Below, in pieces: positions 1 to 5,868 of a DNA stretch of 5,868 bases. Position 1 is the stretch's first letter. Each line of letters opens with the position of its first letter. The notes under the pieces are model-generated. The model was not told the origin of the DNA. It did not search any database and was given only the letters and a program-made list of their open reading frames with translations. The stretch is from an uncultured Ruminococcus sp. (GTDB lineage: Bacteria; Bacillota; Clostridia; Oscillospirales; Ruminococcaceae), in assembly GCA_900554975.1 (NCBI GenBank), contig USJI01000082.1, forward strand, positions 1-5,868, read 5' to 3'. The position numbers were made by a program, and so were the translations under genes.

Positions 1-2447
1 GTCCCCGAATAAAGGCACTTGTTGCAGTAAGTTCTGCGACAATTGCTTTTGACAAACCTTTTTCATATGCTGTTCCATATGCTCTTACTGATAAAGCTGT
101 ACCGGGGGTTCGTGTTATCGTGCCCTTTGGCAAGGGTAACCGCAAAAGAACAGGACTGATACTGGAAACGGCTCCATGGGAAACCGGTGAAGAAAATTCG
201 CTGAAAGAAATTATTTCCGTAGCTGACAGTGAACCGGTTCTGAATGCTGAAATGATGGGACTTATCGGCTGGCTGAAGGATAATACTTTCTGCACTTATT
301 ATGATGCAGTTAAAACAATGATTCCTTCGGGCATGAACATAAACATCAGAGAACATTACTCTTTGACAGGTAAAACTGTGGAAACAGAGCTTTCTGAAAA
401 AGAGCGTAAAGTTCTGGAATATATGAAAAAGTCATCTGATACAGACGTGCTTGCGGAAGAAGTCAAGGCGGCAGGAAACGGACTTGTACTTGAATCGCTT
501 ATAGCAAAAGGGTTTATAGAGTACAGACTTTCCGGTAAACAGAACACAGGCGACAGCAGTGTAAGAATGCTGACTCTTACAGATGAATACAAGGCTGAAC
601 CGAAAAAGTTCCGGCTGACTGCAAAGCAGAAAAAGCTTGCTGAGGTGGTTTCAGAGCATAATGAGCTTTCGGTTAAAGAAGCGTGTTATCTTGCAGGTTG
701 TGGCGATTCTGTTGAAAAAAGACTTGTTTTGTCCGGTGCCGCAAGGGAAACCGAGCATGAGGTTTTCCGTACGGTTGACATGGTGAGCGGAAGTAAACGT
801 GACTTTGATTCAGTTGTGCTGTCGGAAGAACAGAAAAGTGTTTTTGACAGGGTGAATGCTCAGATGCAGTCGGGGAAACCGCATTGTTTTCTGCTCCATG
901 GTGTTACGGGAAGCGGTAAAACGTCAGTTTTTGAAAAACTGATAGGAGAGTGCATAAAGTCAGGGAAACAGGCAGTACTGCTTATTCCTGAAATTTCTCT
1001 TACGCCACAGACTGTACGCAGATTTCAGGAGCTTTTCGGGGAAACGGTTGCTGTTATTCACAGCGGACTTTCTCTCGGCCAGCGTATGGATGAATACAAA
1101 CGAATAAAAAGGGGACTTGCAAAAATTGCTGTGGGAACACGAAGTGCAGTTTTTGCTCCTTTTGACAATATAGGTATTATAATTGTGGACGAGGAGGGTG
1201 AACGTTCGTACAAGTCGGATAGTTCACCGAGGTACAGTGCAATTGATGTGGCAAAAAAACGCTGCCGCACTCATAATGCTGTACTTCTGCTTGCGTCTGC
1301 CACACCATCAATAGAAAGCTACTACTACGCACAGAAAGGTGTGTATGAGCTTTTGGAGATGAAAAAAAGATATTCGGGAGCAGTCCTGCCGCAGGTCGGT
1401 ATAGTTGATATGAACGAAGAACGGCTTGACGGTAACACTTCTGAATTTAGCGGAATACTTGCTGATGAAATAAATACGAATCTGAAAAATCATGAGCAGA
1501 CCATACTGCTTCTGAACCGCAGGGGTTATCACACCATTATAAGCTGCTGTGACTGTCACAAGCCTGTGTACTGTCCGAACTGTAGTATTCCGATGACCTA
1601 TCACAAGGTAAACGGTACTATGATGTGTCATTACTGCGGACATTCACAGCCGCCTGTTGAATGCTGTCCTTCATGCGGAAGCACAAGAATGATGCAGATG
1701 GGATTCGGCACTCAGAAGGTTGAGGAACAGCTTCAGAATATGTTTCCGGAGGCTAAGATTCTTCGTATGGATGCTGACACGACAATGTCAAGGTATTCCT
1801 ACGAAAGGAATTTTAAGGATTTCGGAAACGGGAAGTATGATATAATGATAGGTACGCAGATGATTGGAAAGGGACTTGACTTTCCGAACGTAACACTTGT
1901 CGGCATACTTTCAGTGGACAAGGCCCTTTATGCCGGAGATTTCAGAAGCTATGAGCGGACGTTTTCCCTTGCGGCACAGGTTGTCGGCAGGTGCGGACGT
2001 GGTGACAAGCCGGGAAGGGCGTATCTTCAGACGTTTATGCCCGACCATTATGTGCTGAACCTTGCGGCGGCTCAGGATTATCAGCAATTTTACAGGGAGG
2101 AAATTGCTGTAAGACGTGCACTTATTTTTCCGCCGGTATGCGATATATGCGTTATCGGAATAAGCGGTGAAAAGGATGAGTGTGCGGCAGATGCATCGCA
2201 GGAAATACTCGGAATAATAAAAAAACTTCTGAGCGGCGGCGTTAAGTTCCCGCTGAGAGTGCTTGGCCCTGTGAAATGTTCATATGGTAAAATAAATGGT
2301 AAATACAGATACAGACTTATACTTAAATGTAAAAATACGTCTGATTTCAGAGAATTTGTCCGGAAAATACTTTCGAAAACGGCAAAAATAAAGGAATTCA
2401 GCAATATCAATGTTTTTGCTGATATTAACGGTGATATCGGCATATAG
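1..2447 (+). CDS. priA: Primosomal protein N' (PriA), replication restart 3'-5' DNA helicase; 5' end cut by window edge
   Basis: PriA recognises stalled or abandoned replication forks and reloads the replicative helicase, using ATP. The frame is open from base 3, giving 814 visible residues. The GTG at 120 is not the start: the family's N-terminal 3' DNA-binding domain is readable before it (DKPFSYAVP, then PGVRVIVPFG), and no ATG, GTG or TTG lies in frame between base 3 and that motif, so the start is a few codons upstream. By visible residue, winged-helix-like segments span about 110-240; Walker A GVTGSGKT is at 300-307, the Walker B position reads DEEG at 396-399, and SATPS is at 432-436. 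Eight zinc-binding cysteines (515, 518, 524, 527, 542, 545, 555, 558) form the inserted zinc module. Motif V GTQMIGKGLDFP starts at 617 and motif VI QVVGRCGR at 659. The C-terminal domain ends at TAG 2445-2447, 20 bases before def. Oddities are the DEEH-to-DEEG change and the Ala-to-Cys change in motif VI. Identification is secure. Confidence 0.97.
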   Translation, partial: PRIKALVAVSSATIAFDKPFSYAVPYALTDKAVPGVRVIVPFGKGNRKRTGLILETAPWETGEENSLKEIISVADSEPVLNAEMMGLIGWLKDNTFCTYYDAVKTMIPSGMNINIREHYSLTGKTVETELSEKERKVLEYMKKSSDTDVLAEEVKAAGNGLVLESLIAKGFIEYRLSGKQNTGDSSVRMLTLTDEYKAEPKKFRLTAKQKKLAEVVSEHNELSVKEACYLAGCGDSVEKRLVLSGAARETEHEVFRTVDMVSGSKRDFDSVVLSEEQKSVFDRVNAQMQSGKPHCFLLHGVTGSGKTSVFEKLIGECIKSGKQAVLLIPEISLTPQTVRRFQELFGETVAVIHSGLSLGQRMDEYKRIKRGLAKIAVGTRSAVFAPFDNIGIIIVDEEGERSYKSDSSPRYSAIDVAKKRCRTHNAVLLLASATPSIESYYYAQKGVYELLEMKKRYSGAVLPQVGIVDMNEERLDGNTSEFSGILADEINTNLKNHEQTILLLNRRGYHTIISCCDCHKPVYCPNCSIPMTYHKVNGTMMCHYCGHSQPPVECCPSCGSTRMMQMGFGTQKVEEQLQNMFPEAKILRMDADTTMSRYSYERNFKDFGNGKYDIMIGTQMIGKGLDFPNVTLVGILSVDKALYAGDFRSYERTFSLAAQVVGRCGRGDKPGRAYLQTFMPDHYVLNLAAAQDYQQFYREEIAVRRALIFPPVCDICVIGISGEKDECAADASQEILGIIKKLLSGGVKFPLRVLGPVKCSYGKINGKYRYRLILKCKNTSDFREFVRKILSKTAKIKEFSNINVFADINGDIGI

Positions 2448-2457
2448 TATATACAGC

Positions 2458-2462
2458 GGAGG
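2458..2462 (+). promoter_or_regulatory. Shine-Dalgarno site of def
   Basis: GGAGG lies five bases upstream of the ATG at 2468, inside the 20-base priA-def gap. It is the strongest ribosome binding site in the window and fixes the def start. It suggests that def initiates well on its own rather than depending on read-through from priA. Confidence 0.85.
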
Positions 2463-2467
2463 AAATT

Positions 2468-2929
2468 ATGGCACTTAGAAAAATAGTAACAAAAGAAGAT
2501 CCGATTCTTTATAAAGTCTGCAAGCCTGTTGAGGTATTTGATGACAAGCTTGCAAGCCTTATTGATGATATGATACAGACTCTTAAAAAAGCACAGGGTG
2601 TCGGACTTGCCGCACCTCAGGTGGGGTTTCTCAAGAGAATCTTTATAATGGATCTCGGTGAGGGAATTATCGAATGCGTAAATCCGCAGATATTGAAAAC
2701 AAGCGGAAAGCAGAGAGTTGTGGAAGGTTGTCTGTCATGCCCTGATGACTGGGGATATGTTACAAGACCTAATAAGTGCCGTCTTAAAGCACAGAACAGA
2801 TACGGCGAATATTTTGAACTTACTCTAAAGGAACTTGGTGCACAGTGTGCCTGTCACGAAAATGACCATCTTGATGGTAAACTTTTTGTTGACAAGATTG
2901 AAGAACGTGTAAAGCCGTCAGAGGACTGA
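2468..2929 (+). CDS. def: Peptide deformylase
   Basis: This cytosolic metalloenzyme removes the formyl group from the N-terminal formyl-methionine of new proteins at the ribosome exit. The product has 153 residues, normal for a bacterial type 1 enzyme. All three family motifs are intact: motif 1 GVGLAAPQ at residues 44-51, motif 2 EGCLS at 86-90 with metal ligand Cys88, and motif 3 HENDH at 130-134 with ligands His130 and His134 and catalytic Glu131. The residue before motif 3 is Cys where many homologues have Gln; it is not a ligand. The ATG is fixed by GGAGG five bases upstream and by the typical N-terminus (MALRKIVTKEDPIL). The stop is 20 bases before fmt, the enzyme that adds the formyl group this one removes. 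The def-fmt pairing is one of the most conserved gene neighbourhoods in bacteria. Confidence 0.98.
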   Translation: MALRKIVTKEDPILYKVCKPVEVFDDKLASLIDDMIQTLKKAQGVGLAAPQVGFLKRIFIMDLGEGIIECVNPQILKTSGKQRVVEGCLSCPDDWGYVTRPNKCRLKAQNRYGEYFELTLKELGAQCACHENDHLDGKLFVDKIEERVKPSED

Positions 2930-2949
2930 TTACGGATTGGAGAAGCTTT

Positions 2950-3873
2950 ATGAAAATTGTTTTTATGGGAACTCCGGATTTTTCTGTACCATGCCTTAAA
3001 GCACTTGCAGAAAACGGTTATGATATTCCGGCAGTTTTTACACAGCCGGACAAGCCTAAGGGCAGGGGTTATAAAATGATACCTCCTCCGGTAAAAAAGT
3101 GTGCAGAGGAATACAATATTCCTGTTTTTCAGCCGCTTTCACTCAGAAAGGGCGAAGATGCTGAAAAGTCACTGAAAACACTTGAAGAAATCGCTCCTGA
3201 TCTGATAATTGTTGTGGCGTACGGACAGATACTTCCAAAGGAAATTCTTGAACTTCCAAGACTGGGTTGCATAAATATCCATGCATCACTTCTTCCTGAA
3301 TACAGAGGCGCAGCTCCTATACAGAGAAGTATTCTTGACGGTAAAACCAAAACGGGTGTAACTTCCATGATGATGTCCGAGGGTCTGGATACAGGCGATA
3401 TGCTTATAAAAAGAGAAACTCAGATAGGTGAAGATGAAACTTCTGCGGAACTTACTGACAGACTTTCGGAAATCGGTGCAGAACTACTTCTTGAAACTGT
3501 CAAAGCGGCAGAGGAGGGCACTCTGAATCCTGAAAAACAGGACGATTCGCTTTCATGCTATGCAAAGATGATAACCAAAGATATGAGTGCACTTGATTTT
3601 TCAAAACCTGCACAGGATGTTCATAATACCATAAGAGGTGTTACAGGTTTTACAATGATGGGCGGCAAACGCCTTAAAGTATACAAAAGCACCCTTTGCG
3701 GAAGTGTTTCAGGAGAAGCCGGAACTATTGCAGATCCAAATGAATTTATTGTTGCTTGCGGTGACGAAAACGGAGTTAAGTTCCTTGAAGTCCAGGCTGA
3801 GGGCGGCAAACGCATGAATACAGGGGATTTTCTAAGGGGAAGAAAGCTTGAAAAAGGACAGATGCTGGGCTAA
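2950..3873 (+). CDS. fmt: Methionyl-tRNA formyltransferase
   Basis: Fmt transfers a formyl group from 10-formyl-tetrahydrofolate to Met on the initiator tRNA, marking it for translation initiation in the cytosol. The product has 307 residues, close to the family's usual 310-320. The N-terminal Rossmann-type catalytic domain opens with KIVFMGTPDFSVP at 2-14, followed by QPDKPKGRG at 32-40. The catalytic triad of the family is present as Asn109, His111 and Asp147 (INIHASLLP and GLDTGD), and SLLPEYRGAAP at 113-123 is intact. The tRNA-binding C-terminal beta-barrel domain starts near residue 205. Its usual proline-rich stretch after the conserved Arg-Gly is replaced by a shorter segment at about 229-241. 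The start is supported by GGAG at 2939-2942, seven bases ahead of the ATG, and by the family N-terminus. The fmt stop is 15 bases before the protease gene. Confidence 0.98.
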   Translation: MKIVFMGTPDFSVPCLKALAENGYDIPAVFTQPDKPKGRGYKMIPPPVKKCAEEYNIPVFQPLSLRKGEDAEKSLKTLEEIAPDLIIVVAYGQILPKEILELPRLGCINIHASLLPEYRGAAPIQRSILDGKTKTGVTSMMMSEGLDTGDMLIKRETQIGEDETSAELTDRLSEIGAELLLETVKAAEEGTLNPEKQDDSLSCYAKMITKDMSALDFSKPAQDVHNTIRGVTGFTMMGGKRLKVYKSTLCGSVSGEAGTIADPNEFIVACGDENGVKFLEVQAEGGKRMNTGDFLRGRKLEKGQMLG

Positions 3874-3888
3874 AGGAAAGGAATAGTT

Positions 3889-4593
3889 ATGTTTTTTTAT
3901 GATTATTACTGGCTTGCATTGATTCCGCTTGTTATAGCTATGCTTGCCTCATGGAATGTAAAATCGACATATTCAAAGTATCAGAAAATAAGAAACGGCA
4001 GAGGTCTTACCGGTGCAATGGCGGCAAGACAGATTCTTGACGCAAATGGTCTTACAAATATTCCGATAGAGCATATTTCCGGGGAACTTTCAGACCACTT
4101 TGATCCACGCTCAAACGTGGTAAGACTTTCTGATTCCACATATAACAGTTCATCAGTTGCGGCTGTCGGAGTTGCGGCACACGAAGTAGGTCATGCTTTG
4201 CAGTATGCAAACAACTATACTCCTATGAAATTAAGAAGTGCAATAATCCCACTTACAAATATCGGCTCCACACTTTCATATCCGTTGGTTCTGATTGGTA
4301 TAATTATGGGAAATTCCTATGTCGGTGATTTCTTTGTTAATGTCGGAATCATTCTTTTTCTTGCGGTAGTTTTATTCCAGTTTGCAACTTTGTTTGTGGA
4401 ATTTAACGCAAGTGCAAGAGCTATGAAAACGCTCGACAGCTATAAGATACTTGAGGGAAATGAGCTTAAAATGTCCAGGAAAGTTCTGACTGCGGCTGCA
4501 CTTACTTACGTTGCGGCATTGTTTACAGCAGTTGTGAACCTTCTCAGACTGATACTCATTGCATCGGGCAGAAACAGAAACGGACGTGACTGA
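3889..4593 (+). CDS. yugP: Membrane zinc metallopeptidase, YugP family
   Basis: This is a 234-residue integral membrane protein of the YugP / neutral zinc metallopeptidase family (Pfam Zn_peptidase_2 by recall). The zinc site HEVGH is at residues 98-102, giving ligands His98 and His102 and catalytic Glu99. Glu171, in LFVEFNASARA, is the likely third ligand by analogy with the family's VEFDAS motif; this is inference. Hydrophobic segments at about 7-22, 116-140, 148-170 and 198-225 look like membrane helices. The stretch from GELSDHFDPRSNVVRLS to the zinc site matches the family closely. The start has a purine-rich AAAGGA at 3877-3882, six bases upstream of the ATG. The gene sits between fmt and rsmB and shares one base with rsmB, so the two are probably translated together. 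The substrate is unknown; roles in membrane protein turnover are speculation. The family call is strong, the physiological role is not. Confidence 0.93.
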   Translation: MFFYDYYWLALIPLVIAMLASWNVKSTYSKYQKIRNGRGLTGAMAARQILDANGLTNIPIEHISGELSDHFDPRSNVVRLSDSTYNSSSVAAVGVAAHEVGHALQYANNYTPMKLRSAIIPLTNIGSTLSYPLVLIGIIMGNSYVGDFFVNVGIILFLAVVLFQFATLFVEFNASARAMKTLDSYKILEGNELKMSRKVLTAAALTYVAALFTAVVNLLRLILIASGRNRNGRD

Positions 4594-4595
4594 TG
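4591..4595 (+). promoter_or_regulatory. TGATG stop-start overlap coupling yugP and rsmB translation
   Basis: The protease stop TGA (4591-4593) shares its last base with the rsmB ATG (4593-4595). No good Shine-Dalgarno sequence precedes this ATG: the upstream bases run AACGGACGTGAC, with nothing like GGAGG. Ribosomes ending the protease probably restart here, so rsmB output would follow that of the upstream gene. The coupling is inferred from the layout. Confidence 0.75.
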
Positions 4596-5868
4596 GCAGA
4601 TGCAAGAACTGAAGCAGTAAAACTGCTTGGAAAAACTTTTTCAAAGGGCGGATATTCAAACATACTTCTTGATAAAACACTTGAGAAATCTGCTCTTGAT
4701 GAAGCTGATAAAAAACTTTGTGCAGCACTGTATTACGGTGTCCTCGAAAGAAAGATAACGCTTGATTATATAATTTCCTGCTATTGTAAGCAGGGAATTT
4801 CCCGTTTGAATCCGGAAGTGCAGAATATACTTCGTACCGGTATTTATCAGATAAAATATATGGATAATATTCCGGACAGTGCGGCTGTGAATGAAAGTGT
4901 CAAAATAGCCAAAAAGTTAAAGCTTGGCAGACTTTCGGGTCTGGTGAATGCCGTTCTGAGAAATTTTCTGAGAGATGGTGCAGAAATCAGATATCCTCAG
5001 AAAAAGTCTGAGAAAATGTCTGTGGAATACTCTGCTCCGGAATGGCTTACAAAACTTCTTTTAGACAATTATCCGGAAGAACAGGCAGTATCACTTCTGC
5101 AAAGTTCGGTGAACAAACCGCCTGTAACCATAAGACTCAACAATATCAAATGTCCGGACAGACAAAAGGCTCTGGACTCTCTTGGAATTACCGCTGAGGA
5201 AACTGTTCTGGACGGCTGTTACAAAATAGAAAACGGAGACGTTACAAAGCTTGAATCCTTTGAAAACGGTTTATTTCATGTTCAGGATATTGCTTCACAG
5301 CTTTGCTGTCATGCACTTTCACCGGATGAAGGCGATACAGTACTGGATGTGTGTGCGGCTCCGGGAGGAAAAACTTTTACCATGGCTGAACTGATGAATA
5401 ATGGCGGAAAAATTTTCGCTTTTGACATTCATGAACATAGAGTGAAGCTTATACGAAACGGTGCAAAACGGCTTGGAATAACCAATATTTCTGCTGAAAC
5501 AGGAAATGCGGCGGTTTACAATGAAAAAATGCCGATGGCGGATAAAATATTGTGTGATGTTCCATGCTCCGGTCTGGGAGTAATAAGACGAAAACCGGAA
5601 ATAAAGTACAAGAATTATGAGGAATTTGAACGACTGCCGGAAATACAGTACAGGATACTGGAAACAGCGGCATCATATCTAAAAAAGGGCGGGGAACTTG
5701 TTTACTCGACCTGTACTGTCAATCCTGCTGAAAACGGACAGGTAATAGACAGATTTTTAAATGAACACAGAAACTTTGAGGGAATTACATTCCTTGAGGA
5801 ACTTGGAAAACCATTCGGGGAGTATAAGGTAACATTGTTCCCTGAGAATTTTAACAGTGATGGATTTT
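4593..5868 (+). CDS. rsmB: 16S rRNA (cytosine-967-C5)-methyltransferase RsmB; 3' end cut by window edge
   Basis: RsmB methylates C5 of cytosine 967 (E. coli numbering) in 16S rRNA using S-adenosylmethionine. The frame is open from the ATG at 4593 to the window end, 425 codons plus one base, with no stop. An N-terminal NusB-like RNA-binding domain covers about residues 1-135 (GGYSNILLDK, YYGVLERKITLDYII, VNAVLRNFLR). A Rossmann methyltransferase domain follows: the SAM-binding loop DVCAAPGGKT is at 252-261, motif IV DVPCSGLGVIRRKPEI starts at 322 with Cys325, and motif VI YSTCT holds the likely nucleophile Cys374. Both cysteines of the m5C mechanism are therefore present. The visible end, FPENFNSDGF, matches the point where homologues read roughly H-x-x-x-x-DGFF-x-A, so only about 10-20 residues should be missing. 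The ATG is accepted because homology begins within a few residues of it and it overlaps the upstream stop. RsmB normally follows fmt directly or nearly so in Firmicutes. Confidence 0.97.
   Translation, partial: MADARTEAVKLLGKTFSKGGYSNILLDKTLEKSALDEADKKLCAALYYGVLERKITLDYIISCYCKQGISRLNPEVQNILRTGIYQIKYMDNIPDSAAVNESVKIAKKLKLGRLSGLVNAVLRNFLRDGAEIRYPQKKSEKMSVEYSAPEWLTKLLLDNYPEEQAVSLLQSSVNKPPVTIRLNNIKCPDRQKALDSLGITAEETVLDGCYKIENGDVTKLESFENGLFHVQDIASQLCCHALSPDEGDTVLDVCAAPGGKTFTMAELMNNGGKIFAFDIHEHRVKLIRNGAKRLGITNISAETGNAAVYNEKMPMADKILCDVPCSGLGVIRRKPEIKYKNYEEFERLPEIQYRILETAASYLKKGGELVYSTCTVNPAENGQVIDRFLNEHRNFEGITFLEELGKPFGEYKVTLFPENFNSDGF

Noticed and set aside
49..83. TTGACA at 49-54 as a possible promoter -35 box
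   Set aside because: No acceptable -10 box lies 16-18 bases downstream, and the sequence codes for the conserved DKPFSYAVP region of PriA.
1162..1183. Perfect TTGACA (1162-1167) and perfect TATAAT (1178-1183) close together
   Set aside because: The spacer is only 10 bases, far from the 16-18 needed for a sigma-A promoter, and the bases encode the conserved FDNIGIII stretch of PriA.
1308..1643. Minus-strand open frames (for example 1308-1643, 2090-2443, 4372-4728, 5449-5676)
   Set aside because: They lie fully or almost fully inside well-identified plus-strand genes, show no recognisable domains, and are low-complexity antisense shadows.
2403..2426. Inverted repeat AATATCA / TGATATT with a 10-base loop near the end of priA
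   Set aside because: A seven-pair, AT-rich stem inside coding sequence with no following T-run is too weak for a terminator and is expected by chance.
2448..2467. Short intergenic gaps (2448-2467, 2930-2949, 3874-3888) as sites for terminators, riboswitches or small RNAs
   Set aside because: Each is 15-20 bases and is filled by a ribosome binding site; no hairpin or RNA element can fit.
3660..3813. Direct repeat GGGCGGCAAACGC at 3660-3672 and 3801-3813 within fmt
   Set aside because: Both copies are coding and encode Gly-Gly-Lys-Arg at two separate positions where Fmt family members often have Gly-Lys-Arg-like residues; shared codon choice explains the match.

Overview
The window is an ordinary housekeeping stretch of a Gram-positive (Bacillota) genome. 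All five genes are on the + strand and almost without gaps. The gene order priA-def-fmt-(zinc metallopeptidase)-rsmB is the classic Firmicutes arrangement. Moderately low GC by eye, strong AGGAGG-like ribosome binding sites and protein sequences of clostridial character suggest an anaerobic clostridium, possibly a Ruminococcus-like member of the Oscillospiraceae/Ruminococcaceae. That placement is inferred from protein style and gene order, not from a marker gene search.

Layout: bases 1-2447 hold priA (replication restart helicase), whose first few codons lie upstream of the window. Bases 2468-2929 hold def (peptide deformylase) and 2950-3873 hold fmt (methionyl-tRNA formyltransferase). Bases 3889-4593 hold a YugP-type membrane zinc metallopeptidase. 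From 4593 to the window end runs rsmB (16S rRNA m5C967 methyltransferase), an open frame of 425 visible codons with no stop that is cut shortly before its natural end. The gaps are 20, 20 and 15 bases, and the last pair overlaps by one base (TGATG). There is no room for internal terminators, and I found no convincing internal promoter, so the set reads as one polycistronic operon.

Functionally, fmt and def form a pair: Fmt formylates initiator Met-tRNA, and Def removes the formyl group from the finished N-terminus. RsmB modifies the small ribosomal subunit, PriA reloads the replisome at stalled forks, and the YugP-like protease has no well-settled substrate. In related genomes the operon usually continues with rlmN, a PP2C phosphatase, a PASTA-domain kinase and rsgA; none of these is in this window.

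I found no mobile element, CRISPR array, RNA gene or evidence of an undescribed system. The points most worth a second look are small. PriA carries DEEG in place of the usual DEEH Walker B box. Fmt has a shortened loop in its C-terminal domain. The protease gene sits between two translation genes and is linked to rsmB by a stop-start overlap.
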